A stretch of 64,000 nt of DNA from an uncultured Desulfobacter sp. (GTDB taxonomy: Bacteria > Desulfobacterota > Desulfobacteria > Desulfobacterales > Desulfobacteraceae). Position numbers and translations under genes: made by a program. The notes below the pieces were generated by a model. It was not told the DNA's origin and searched no databases. It saw only the letters and a list, made by a program, of their open reading frames with translations. Each line of letters starts with the position of its first letter. The first letter of the stretch is position 1. The stretch is taken from contig NZ_OY762929.1 in NCBI RefSeq assembly GCF_963666675.1, forward strand, positions 4,404,001 to 4,468,000, read 5' to 3'. Of the stretch, positions 25,821 to 34,775 are shown piece by piece.

Positions 25821-28088
25821 TTATCCGATATTCTCCGGGGCCGACGCACTTAAAATAACCTGGATTTGGGTGCCTTGGGGTCCTGTGTCTACGTTGAACT
25901 GCGCCTCAATGATTTTAGCCCGGTAGGCCATGATCTGCAGGCCGATGCCCCGGCCCGAAGGATCTGGATCAATGCCGGTGCCGTTGTCCGTCACCGTCAA
26001 ATGGATCAGGCCGTCCGACCCATCCCGGATTAACGCAATTTCTATGCGGTCGCCGTTTGAATGTTTCACCGCGTTGTTCACGGCTTCGCGTGCAATGTGG
26101 TAAAGATGAATGGCCCATGAGTCGTCCAGGATATCAACGCCTTCGTCCATTTGACACGCGAACCGGATACCGGGGTAATAGGCAAATTGATCGGCAATCT
26201 CTTCCAGGGCTGACTGAAATCCCCGGCTGACCAGGTGGACCGGGCAAAGCCCCCGGGCAAGCTGCCGGGTCTTTTCCACGGCATCGTCCATGAGCACGCC
26301 CATTTTCCCTGCAAGATCCGCAGCCGGGTCATGCCTGGACTTAAGATCCTCCCGGATCACGGCGGCCAGCCCTGAAATGCCGATGAGATGGGGGCAAAGA
26401 TCGTCGTGAAGCTCCTGGCCGATGTTCATCCGCTCCCGGTCCCCGGCCTGCATCACCTGCTTTTCAAGATTTTTGGACCGGGTAATATCCCTTAAAATGA
26501 TGATGCTGCCGGCCAGTTTGCCCTGGGCATCCAGGGCCGATGCCCCGGAGATACTGACATCCACCACCCGGCCGTCCTTGGTCAGCCTGCGCGTTTCAAC
26601 ATTAAATATACCCTGCCCCACCCGGACCTGGTGAATCATGACTTTGGTTTCCGGCCAGCAGGCATCGGGCACAAAATGGTCCATCTTTCTGCCCTTGCAC
26701 TCTTCCAGGGACCAGCCGAACACCCGGGCAAAGGCAGGATTGATGTAAATCACCCGGCCTTTCATGTCATAATTGACAATGGGGTCCGGGGCCGCTTCCA
26801 TGAGCAGATAATTTTGCACCCGGCTTTCGTTTTCCGCCTGTTCGGCCATACGGCGCACCCGGATTTCGTTTTTCAACTCCTGGTGGGTGGTTTCAAGCTG
26901 ATCCATGAACCGGTTGAAATATCGGGCGAGGCGGCCGACCTCGTCTGCGGCACGAATCTCCATGCGAATGGAGTAATCTCCGGCCGTGGCCGCACTGAAC
27001 CGGGCCATCAGACGGTGCAGGGGCGTGGTAATGGTTCGGCTGATGCCGAATGTCACGGCCAGCATGATACAGAAAAAGAGCAGGGAGATACCGACAAATA
27101 CATTGCGGATGGTTTTCAGCGGCCGGTACAGCTCATCCAGATAGGATGAGGAGGCCACAATCCACTGGTATTCGGGAATATAGTTAAAGATCACCAGTTT
27201 TTTGCGCGCCCGGGTCTCCCCGGGGTTTTTCCAATAGTAAACCGACCGGCCCTTTTTGCGCTGCATCATATCTTTGAGATATTGATTGGGCAGTTCCGGG
27301 GTTTGAAAAATATTTACATCCTGCAGAACCGGATGGATAATGGCCCGGCCGTTTTTGTCAAAAACAAAGGCATAACCGCTTTGCCCGAATTTTAAGGAGA
27401 GAATGCTCTGCCTGAAATCCCGGACATTGACAAGCCGTATGAACTCAGCCCGATAGGCCGAAGCGGCAATAATCCAGTCCCAGGGTTCAAAATGGGCCAT
27501 ATAAACGGCTTTGGGCCGACGTTCTTTTTCCTCGGGATTCTTCCATTCATACTCCAGGTAGCCTTGTTTTTTTTTCATCATCTGCCGGACAAAATCGTGT
27601 TCCGCCACATTGATGCCGATCAGTCCGCCCCTCGGGTGCACGGTGACATCCCCCCGGCTGTCAAGGCAGTAAAGGTAGCCCGAAGTCCCGATGGTCTGGC
27701 TTAAAATGACGTCAACCGCCCTTTTGCGTGCGTTCTCCCGGGAAATGTCACCGGCCATGGATCTTTGGTACAAATCGTTGAGTATGTCCAGATTCTTTTC
27801 CGCCACAGCCCGAAGATGATTTTTAATGGCCACATTTACAGAGGTCGTTACCATATTGTAAATCATGGCGGTGGTGTTGGTCAGTTCGCTTTCAATGCGG
27901 TCCTCGATATTGTTGCGCACATACACATAGATGAACAGGTTGCACAGAAACATGCACAGAAAAAATATCAACGCAAAGGAGATAAGGAATTTATACCGGA
28001 TCTGAAGAGAAATTAAAAAAAGGCGGAACCTGGAAAAGATACCCGGTTCAATCATTTTTGCTGCATGCGAAGTTTTACGTCCCGTCAC
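25821..28088 (-). CDS. double-Cache, HAMP, PAS sensor histidine kinase (NarX-like)
   Basis: 755 residues if the GTG at 28088 (AGGAGAC, 7-nt gap) is used; the frame is open to 28223. Order: membrane segment, two Cache-like domains with GTSGYLYCLDSRG, IHP and WKNP motifs, second membrane segment, HAMP, PAS (ILLMEAAPDPIVNYD region), then HisKA_3 with the phosphorylated His in GQELHDDLCPHLIG and a HATPase with DNGTGIDPDPSGRGIGLQ. The two sensor domains align along their full length with those of the GGDEF-EAL protein at 1879-4728, so the same or a related signal may feed two-component and c-di-GMP control. The response regulator gene follows. Confidence 0.92.
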   Translation of the reverse strand: MTGRKTSHAAKMIEPGIFSRFRLFLISLQIRYKFLISFALIFFLCMFLCNLFIYVYVRNNIEDRIESELTNTTAMIYNMVTTSVNVAIKNHLRAVAEKNLDILNDLYQRSMAGDISRENARKRAVDVILSQTIGTSGYLYCLDSRGDVTVHPRGGLIGINVAEHDFVRQMMKKKQGYLEYEWKNPEEKERRPKAVYMAHFEPWDWIIAASAYRAEFIRLVNVRDFRQSILSLKFGQSGYAFVFDKNGRAIIHPVLQDVNIFQTPELPNQYLKDMMQRKKGRSVYYWKNPGETRARKKLVIFNYIPEYQWIVASSSYLDELYRPLKTIRNVFVGISLLFFCIMLAVTFGISRTITTPLHRLMARFSAATAGDYSIRMEIRAADEVGRLARYFNRFMDQLETTHQELKNEIRVRRMAEQAENESRVQNYLLMEAAPDPIVNYDMKGRVIYINPAFARVFGWSLEECKGRKMDHFVPDACWPETKVMIHQVRVGQGIFNVETRRLTKDGRVVDVSISGASALDAQGKLAGSIIILRDITRSKNLEKQVMQAGDRERMNIGQELHDDLCPHLIGISGLAAVIREDLKSRHDPAADLAGKMGVLMDDAVEKTRQLARGLCPVHLVSRGFQSALEEIADQFAYYPGIRFACQMDEGVDILDDSWAIHLYHIAREAVNNAVKHSNGDRIEIALIRDGSDGLIHLTVTDNGTGIDPDPSGRGIGLQIMAYRAKIIEAQFNVDTGPQGTQIQVILSASAPENIG

Positions 28089-28256
28089 GCCACCGTCTCC
28101 TAAGTTGTCGCCCTTTGGGCTGGCTGTCAGCCGTTGGTTATTAGCTGTTAGGACAGGCAGGTATGGATTGTCAACGATAATGTTGATATAACGGCTGCGG
28201 GCGGACTCAAACAACCAGGCCACCTCACCTTAAAATATACAAAAACGGAAAATACC

Positions 28257-29183
28257 ATGAAATTCAAAAAAGTTATTGCCCGGTTCGATGCAGACAACGT
28301 TGAACTTGCCGAAGAAGTGATCTGCCATATTTTCTTTTCATTCAACCTGAAAGGCGTCATCTGCGAGGTCCCCATCCCCGAACCCGATGAGGGATTCGGC
28401 ACCCGGACCCTGGAACAACCAGAGCATAACAGCATCATCGGCTACCTGCCGGATACGGATGATTCGGATATCATGATTTCCAAAATCAAAAATCGTCTGG
28501 CCGGCTTGTCGGATATGGATGTGCAGGTGGATGTCTTATCCGAACGTGTGGATGAAAAAGACTGGGCCCATGCCTGGAAAGAATATTTCAACGTGGCCCG
28601 GATCACCGATAAAATCGTGGTCAAGCCCGAATGGAAAGACTATACCCCGGCCCCGGGTGAAGTGATCATCCACATTGACCCGGGCATGGCATTCGGCACG
28701 GGGACCCACCCCACCACATACATGTGCCTCACCCTTTTAGAAGACTATGTACAGCCAGGCACAACCCTTCTGGATGTAGGATGCGGATCAGGTATACTGA
28801 TGATCGGCGCCGCAAAGCTTGGGGCGGGCACCATGACCGGCATCGATGTAGATCCCATGGCCGTGGATATCACCCGGCAGAATTTGGAAAAAAACGGGAT
28901 CGCGCTGGACAACGTTACCCTTGTGGCCGCAACCTTGGATAAAACCCCTGAAATCCAATACGAGCTAATCTGCGCCAACATCATTGCCCAGGTGATCACA
29001 GCCATCATGCCGGATATCGCCACACGGCTGGCACCACACGGGAACGCCATTCTTTCGGGCATCATCAAGGAGAGATTACCGGACATTTATGCCGCCATGG
29101 ATGACCAAAACCTTGAATGCGTCAAAAAAACCACCGACGAGGAGTGGGTGGCCCTTGTGGTGCGTCATAAAAAAATAGGATGA
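28257..29183 (+). CDS. prmA: ribosomal protein L11 methyltransferase
   Basis: 308 residues, close to the usual 293-310. N-terminal substrate-recognition domain and the linker WAHAWKEYF; the methyltransferase domain begins with the PrmA hallmark IIHIDPGMAFGTGTHPTT and motif I LLDVGCGSGILMIGAAKLGA, then DVDPMAV and the NIIAQV motif (usual NPPY/NIL position). It methylates L11 of the large ribosomal subunit with S-adenosylmethionine. GGAAAA precedes the ATG. Divergent from the kinase gene. Confidence 0.95.
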   Translation: MKFKKVIARFDADNVELAEEVICHIFFSFNLKGVICEVPIPEPDEGFGTRTLEQPEHNSIIGYLPDTDDSDIMISKIKNRLAGLSDMDVQVDVLSERVDEKDWAHAWKEYFNVARITDKIVVKPEWKDYTPAPGEVIIHIDPGMAFGTGTHPTTYMCLTLLEDYVQPGTTLLDVGCGSGILMIGAAKLGAGTMTGIDVDPMAVDITRQNLEKNGIALDNVTLVAATLDKTPEIQYELICANIIAQVITAIMPDIATRLAPHGNAILSGIIKERLPDIYAAMDDQNLECVKKTTDEEWVALVVRHKKIG

Positions 29184-29195
29184 ATACGTGTAAAA

Positions 29196-29230
29196 ACATT
29201 CCATGGTGCCTATGCCGCACCATGAAATGT
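29196..29230 (+). terminator. terminator of prmA
   Basis: ACATT-CCATGGTGC / GCACCATG-AAATGT with a 7-nt loop, followed by TTTTGT. It begins 13 nt after the stop codon. Confidence 0.75.
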
Positions 29231-29326
29231 TTTGTACATTTAAGGCTGGACTGCCGCCTGTTACTTATAACAGCCCGGAATAAAACCGCCCAGGGTTCAG
29301 AATAATTCAAGCCGGGTTCGAGATCT

Positions 29327-29464
29327 TCAGAAAGAACTACTTCGTAAAAAGTAGTTGGCCTGCTTGGCATGGGCATGGTCAAACCCAAGGATGGTTTCTA
29401 CCTGTTTTGCTGTTATCTCGGGATCAAATCCACACCAATCGTTAAGTGATTCACTCAAAAGCAT
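29327..29464 (-). CDS. possible 45-residue small protein
   Basis: ATG at 29464 preceded by GGGAGAA with a 6-nt gap, a very good ribosome site. The frame encodes 45 residues starting MLLSESLNDWCGFDPEITA and ending LRSSSF. It is soluble, mildly acidic, with no signal. No similarity is recognised, and it may be the remains of a longer gene. The rest of the 456-bp gap between prmA and the hybrid kinase is non-coding by eye. Confidence 0.4.
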   Translation of the reverse strand: MLLSESLNDWCGFDPEITAKQVETILGFDHAHAKQANYFLRSSSF

Positions 29465-29640
29465 CGCAAGTTCTCCCTAGTTCTCTTGCCGAGAATAGAG
29501 TCCCTTAGCAATTTAGTCCCGGCGTTGTATTTGATTTGTAATTATTTTCAGTCAAAAGTCACGGTGGAACAATCTTGACCGTAAAGATCTTTGACATGTT
29601 GATTATTTTTTAAACAACCAGATAAAAATTCCAAATTTGC

Positions 29641-32496
29641 TCAATCATTATTCCTGAAATTAAGCACTTCTCTGATTTTGGCACTCAGGTCGTTCATTGT
29701 GAATGGTTTCTGGATAAAATGAACGCCCTCGTCGAGTACACCATGGTGAGCAATAACATTGGCTGTGTAGCCAGACATGAATAAAGGAATAAGGCTGGGA
29801 TATAGGGTTAACAGATTCTTGGCCAAATCACGGCCGTTCATCCCCGGCATGACCACATCGGTCATCAGCAGATGGATTTCGCCGGCATGCTCCTTTGCCA
29901 GACGGATGGCCTCGGCCGGCGTGGCTGCCGCCAGGACAGTGAAGCCCTGGGTTTCGAGCATATCCCTGGTCATGTCGAGGATCAGCAGTTCGTCTTCCAC
30001 CAGCAGAATGGTTTCATGCCCTCGGGCTGTAGGCTCGACCGTGTCTGTTTGTGTTGTCTGTCCTGTCTTGGTCGCATGCAGGGGTAGGTACACTTTAAAG
30101 GTAGTTCCCTGGCCCGGTTCACTGTAGACATTGATGACGCCGTTATTTTGCCTGACGATACCGTACACCGTCGCCAACCCTAAGCCGGTTCCTTTGCCCG
30201 TTTCCTTGGTGGTGAAGAAGGGCTCGAACAAGTGCGCTACGGTTTCGGGATGCATGCCGCAGCCGTTGTCGCTTACCGCCAGAAGTACATACTCACCGGC
30301 TAGGAAATCAGCATGTTTGGCGCAGTAGTCTGCGTCAAAGGAAGCAGTGCTGGTTTCAATGGTGACCTTGCCCGTGTCACCTATGGCGTCCCGGGCGTTG
30401 ACACACAGATTCACCAGAATCTGGTCAATTTGAGATGGATCAATTTTGATTGCCCCAAGTTTTCCGCCCGGCAACCAAGCCAGATCGATATCCTCGCCAA
30501 TGAGCCGAGTCAGCATGTTCACCATCCCTTCTATGGTCTGGTTCAGGTCGAGCACTTTGGGGGCAACGGTCTGTTTACGGGCAAAAGCCAGGAGCTGGCG
30601 GGTGAGGCTGGCGGATCGTTCTGCTGCGATGTGGATATTCCTCAGACTATCATACGCCAGGAGGGAGGTGTCCATCCTATTCATCGCCAATTCGGCATGA
30701 CCGAGAATCACTCCGAGCATGTTGTTGAAATCATGAGCAACACCCCCGGCCAACCTTCCAACAGACTCCAATTTTTGAGATTGGATCAATTGTTCCTGCA
30801 TCTTTTCTCGATCCGCCTCGCCCTGAACTCGATCGGTGATATCAATTGTGTAACCAGCGAGAAGATTTCTTTCTCCTAACCGAATGGGGAACTTGATGGT
30901 TGTGTATGTGCATCCATTCAGGACTTCTTCACGCCGCAGAATCTCTCCTTGAGAAAAAACATGCCAATCATCGGCGTTTATCTGCGCCGCAAACTCGGGG
31001 GGGAAAAGCTCGTCCATGGTTTTGCCGACCATCTCTGCGACCGGCATGTTGACCAGGTTCTGTAAATTGTCGCTGGCCTTAATGGTACGGCTGCCGGTAG
31101 AACTCACCTCTTTAATGTAGGCGTAAATTGGTGAGTTTTTGATGAACTGTGAGAGCATTTCATTGGTGGTTCGCGCCTCTTCTTGGGCTCGCTTGATGGT
31201 CGTTATGTCGGTATGTGTACCAAACATCAACAACGGATTGCCTTCGGCGTCACGGGTGAAAACTTGGCCACGGTCAAGTATCCATACCCAATGGCCGTCC
31301 TTGTGCTGCATACGGAACTCGCAATCATAGCTGGCGGTTTTTCCTTCCACGCATGCGAACAATGCGTCCTTGGCGACTTCAACGTCGTCAGAATGGACCA
31401 GTTTTTCCCATGTGGTGTAGCTAAAAGGCCTCAATTCCTTGAGAGTATATCCGAGCATTTCAGCCCAGGTCTCGTTAAACACGGTTTCATTGGTTTGGAC
31501 GTTCCACTCCCAGACCCCAAGGCGTGAACCGTCAATCACAAACTCCAGGCGCTGGCGCTCATGCTGAAGTGCTATTTGACTGCTTTCCAGTTCGGCAGTC
31601 CGTTTCCGCACGGCTGATCTCAATGAATAATTCCAAACCAGGAACAGCAGGAAAAAAAGCGCTATGGCACCACCGGCCGTCAGGATCTCGTTCCGGGACA
31701 CCTTTTGAAAAAGGGGTGATCCGAGCCATTTCTTTTCGATATTTTTAAATTCATCGGGAGAGATTAAGGCAAAGCCCTCTTCAATTTTCCGCAACATTGC
31801 AACCTTGCCTTTTTTCACCGCACGGTGAAATTGGCCGACATAGAGCGGCGGTGATGCCTTGAAATTGTTCTGAAGGTTATATTTGTGAATAAAATAGAGC
31901 GCTGGCGGAGTGTCGATGACAAAAACGTTGACCTTGTGTTCTTTGGCCGCCTGGACAATATCCTCATACCCTTTGAAAAAGATCAAATCTTTGACCCCAC
32001 GGCCTAACAGCATGTTTACCGCGGCATCACCTTCCTTGACGGCAACGGCAAATCCCTGCAGAGAATCGGCTGTAGTGATGGCGCTAATGCCCTTGTCGAA
32101 ATACGCAGCCACCTCGATGCTGGTATGGGGACCGCCGAAATCGAGCCAGATTTCTCTCTCATCGGTTTTAAAGACAGTGTCTATAACATCATATTCGCCA
32201 GTCTTCATGTCCCTGAGAGCGTCTTTCCAATCGACGGAGGTTATCTTTACTTGGGTACCGGTCTTCTCCTGCCACAATCGCCACTGATCGACCAGGATAC
32301 CTTGGGGCTGTTTCTCGTTATCGATAAAGGTGTAAGGAGGATAGTTATTGTCCATAACTACCCGCAGGACAGGGGGTACGGTGACGGCAGGAGGAGAGGC
32401 ATGGCTCTGAAACCATGGAACATTGCTTAGGATCAGCAGGATGCTGAGGGCAATAATACGAACGGCTATACCTATCCTTATGCGAGATAAAAGCAT
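29641..32496 (-). CDS. hybrid histidine kinase with periplasmic binding-protein sensor
   Basis: 951 residues. Signal/anchor at about 10-26, an SBP_bac_3 domain at about 40-270 (VLRVVMDNNYPPYTFID at its first strand), a membrane segment at about 275-293, PAS at about 320-440 with a PAC-like end, a second PAS at about 455-560, HisKA with the phospho-His in GGVAHDFNNMLGVILGHAEL (first 20 residues), HATPase with DNGCGMHPE and GTGLGLATVYGI, and a C-terminal receiver with the Asp in LLMTDVVMPGMNG. The design follows EvgS/BvgS-type sensors with one binding domain. A phosphorelay partner (Hpt or regulator) is not next to it. AGGGA lies 6 nt before the ATG. Confidence 0.93.
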   Translation of the reverse strand: MLLSRIRIGIAVRIIALSILLILSNVPWFQSHASPPAVTVPPVLRVVMDNNYPPYTFIDNEKQPQGILVDQWRLWQEKTGTQVKITSVDWKDALRDMKTGEYDVIDTVFKTDEREIWLDFGGPHTSIEVAAYFDKGISAITTADSLQGFAVAVKEGDAAVNMLLGRGVKDLIFFKGYEDIVQAAKEHKVNVFVIDTPPALYFIHKYNLQNNFKASPPLYVGQFHRAVKKGKVAMLRKIEEGFALISPDEFKNIEKKWLGSPLFQKVSRNEILTAGGAIALFFLLFLVWNYSLRSAVRKRTAELESSQIALQHERQRLEFVIDGSRLGVWEWNVQTNETVFNETWAEMLGYTLKELRPFSYTTWEKLVHSDDVEVAKDALFACVEGKTASYDCEFRMQHKDGHWVWILDRGQVFTRDAEGNPLLMFGTHTDITTIKRAQEEARTTNEMLSQFIKNSPIYAYIKEVSSTGSRTIKASDNLQNLVNMPVAEMVGKTMDELFPPEFAAQINADDWHVFSQGEILRREEVLNGCTYTTIKFPIRLGERNLLAGYTIDITDRVQGEADREKMQEQLIQSQKLESVGRLAGGVAHDFNNMLGVILGHAELAMNRMDTSLLAYDSLRNIHIAAERSASLTRQLLAFARKQTVAPKVLDLNQTIEGMVNMLTRLIGEDIDLAWLPGGKLGAIKIDPSQIDQILVNLCVNARDAIGDTGKVTIETSTASFDADYCAKHADFLAGEYVLLAVSDNGCGMHPETVAHLFEPFFTTKETGKGTGLGLATVYGIVRQNNGVINVYSEPGQGTTFKVYLPLHATKTGQTTQTDTVEPTARGHETILLVEDELLILDMTRDMLETQGFTVLAAATPAEAIRLAKEHAGEIHLLMTDVVMPGMNGRDLAKNLLTLYPSLIPLFMSGYTANVIAHHGVLDEGVHFIQKPFTMNDLSAKIREVLNFRNND

Positions 32497-33554
32497 GTAC
32501 TGTCCCTGTATGTATACAACGTGAGGATAACCGGGTAGTTTGGCCGGTCAGCCTGATTTGATATGCTGAACATCACATAATCCGTTTACCTTCATTATCC
32601 TTTTCAATCTGCTTCTCTTGTTCCCGATACCGATCCCAACGAGCCCCTTATCCTCTCGAAGATCCTGGTTGCTCTATTTAGGTCAATCTGACCAGGCTCC
32701 ACCATACCTTTCAGGTATACCAAGACACAAGCGTGATACGATTAAGGTTCAGGAGAAATGTGGACTTGACATATAGAACCGTGGCGAGGCCACTATTGCA
32801 CACAAAGAATCCCATTTGCAATTATTTATGGCACTCCATATGGCCATGTTGATCCGGTCGATAATTCCAGCCCTCAGCTTTTCGATATCCAATTTCTCGT
32901 CTTTTGACATCATCCTTACGGCTAGCGGTAACGGTAAAGCAAAATCTGCTGCTTTCTTACCGTTGGGGAACAAGCCCTCGCATAAGGCGCCTTCTCGAAC
33001 AATTCGACGTCGTACACACGCCACCCTTTCGGCATCCTGGAGATAGAACGCAATTCATCGCCAGGATGCCGCCGTAGCCGATGCGGTATTCGGTCAAATT
33101 TGTCATTTTTTTAGGAAAGTATCAACGTTTATTAAATGGTGATGTAATGAAAGTGCAAATAAACGGGAGAATAAGTAGTTGTCCGGTTATCTTGAGCAAT
33201 CTGATATCTAACCGCATATCATAAAAAATATACAGATAACCGGATCGGTTATCATCTTAGTATCAACCTAAATTGCATATCAGTATGGTTGACGCGTGTA
33301 AACATTATTCAGAGTAAAATTCTTTGATAAATGATTTGATAAAAGTTAACCATCCTTGTGTCAGCCTATGTTTTTGGAATGCTAAAATTGTCGTGCGGTA
33401 TCCGTGCAAACAAGCAATACCAAGGAGAGTACTTATGGTATTCAGTGTCGCTGATCCAAGTTTTAAACCAGGCAGGAATAACAGAAGTAGCCAACGCCTT
33501 CAACAACAAGCATCACAGCGTTCATGTATAGACAAATTGAGCATTTATTAAACT
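32497..33554. other. 1-kb stretch with decayed, AT-rich sequence and no intact gene
   Basis: Only short, mutually overlapping frames occur. Pieces that look as if they once coded are a minus frame near 32760-32920 (MSKDEKLDIEKLRAGIIDRI...), another minus frame near 33010-33100 (a GWRVYDVELFEK-like fragment) and a plus frame near 33440-33540 (VLNQAGITEVANAFNNKH). None can be assigned. The composition is poorer in GC than the neighbours, and the same is true of the hydrolase gene that follows, which suggests an acquired and partly eroded segment. Confidence 0.55.
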
Positions 33555-34433
33555 CTAACTATTAGGTAAATTTTTCAGAAATTCAGCAACGGCCATCCTC
33601 ACCTCGGTACGATGTGTAAAAATGGCAACATGCTCTCCTTTTTCGGCTAAATATAATTGGGCATCTGCTATTTCTTCTGCTAATCTTCTGCCATGCGCAT
33701 TGCAAGGGACGTGTGGGTCGTCAGTACCGTGAACAATGAGAGATGGAACCGTGATCTCATTTAAGGCATAATCATGGCTTTGGGTGATTCTGATATCATT
33801 GATTGTACCTGGAAGGCGCTTGGCCATATCATCCATCATTCCTGTTGAAAGCTCTTTGAATAGCTTCATAGTTTCGCAATCTCTGGTAGTTTTGGATAAA
33901 ACATCAGGAAAGGAGACCGATTTCTTTAAAGATTTTTCAATATTATTCTCCACTCTTCTACGCATCATATGTACAATTAATGGAATACGTGCCAAGATTT
34001 TAATAACATTGAAACCAAACGGTATTGGTGTTTTATTTTTTCCAGCTGTTGTTGAACACAAAACAAGAGCTTTGCAGCGGCCACAATGCCTTAAAGCAAA
34101 ATGTAATGCAGAATACCCGCCTCCGGAAATAGCAAATACAATTACTTTGCTGATATGTAAAGAATCAAGGAAAGCAGCTATCAAGTCAGCCTGTTTCTCA
34201 GGTGTCTCTCTTCCCTTTAATGGGGTTCTTAGATAGCCTGGTCTGGATATTGATAAATACCTATAACCCTTGGGTCCTATTGTCCTTCCCAAAATATCGG
34301 ATTGGTCATATCCTCCCATAGCTCCATGAATTGTTAATATGATTTTATTTGAGTCATTCCCCGTATCCCTTTGAAAATATTCAATTGGCCCTAATACAGT
34401 CTCAGCCACTTTTAAGCCACTCATGCCTGACAT
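33555..34433 (-). CDS. alpha/beta-hydrolase fold enzyme
   Basis: 292 residues, no signal peptide. Oxyanion strand ILTIHGAMGG, nucleophile elbow FAISGGGYSA (Ala replaces the first Gly of GxSxG), acid in VHGTDDPHVP and the catalytic His in KGEHVAIF, so the triad Ser-Asp-His is complete. The substrate is not predictable. The gene is richer in AT than its neighbours. The ATG follows AAGGAGAG by 9 nt; copy 4 of the structured leader element ends 17 nt before the ATG. Confidence 0.85.
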   Translation of the reverse strand: MSGMSGLKVAETVLGPIEYFQRDTGNDSNKIILTIHGAMGGYDQSDILGRTIGPKGYRYLSISRPGYLRTPLKGRETPEKQADLIAAFLDSLHISKVIVFAISGGGYSALHFALRHCGRCKALVLCSTTAGKNKTPIPFGFNVIKILARIPLIVHMMRRRVENNIEKSLKKSVSFPDVLSKTTRDCETMKLFKELSTGMMDDMAKRLPGTINDIRITQSHDYALNEITVPSLIVHGTDDPHVPCNAHGRRLAEEIADAQLYLAEKGEHVAIFTHRTEVRMAVAEFLKNLPNS

Positions 34434-34450
34434 TTGATTTGCTCTCCTTT

Positions 34451-34550
34451 TTTTATATGAAAGAGTTTGATAACTTATTGAATTCTTTCATTCTTCGTTG
34501 TGGGGCGAGCCTGGGTGTTGATAGACCAGGTCGGCCCATGGCCGTTATAT
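34451..34550 (-). promoter_or_regulatory. structured leader-like element, copy 4 of 4, upstream of hydrolase gene
   Basis: Minus strand: ATAACGGCCATGGGCC, hairpin CCTGG/CCAGG around TCTATCAACAC, linker CCCCACAACG, distal hairpin GAAAGA/TCTTTC with an inner ATAA/TTAT, then CATATAAAA and AAGGAGAG. The first half is nearly identical to copy 1, while the distal stem differs completely in sequence but still pairs. Nothing else is seen between 34551 and 34775. Confidence 0.6.
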
Positions 34551-34775
34551 CGAAAAAAAGATGGTATATTGGTTCAATTTGTGGACTTTTTGCAGACTTG
34601 CCATGCATGGCTTGATGAATAGCCAGTCCATTGACAGTATTCCAGAAGAAAAAAGATAGATCTTCTACAGATCCCTTCTTTATCGTCATCTTAAAACGCA
34701 TAGTCTTAATTAAGGTCCATGACCTATAGAAACGTATAAACAGAGCCCGGCTTGAAGTATTCCGAGCCGATACAG

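Noticed and set aside
32749..33024. 91-codon minus-strand frame
   Set aside because: No ribosome site and inconsistent codon pattern; kept only as a trace of decayed coding DNA.
6085..34550. Integron attC sites from hairpins with AAC/GTT
   Set aside because: The boxes do not fit the RYYYAAC/GTTRRRY pair, and the elements lie before start codons rather than after cassettes.
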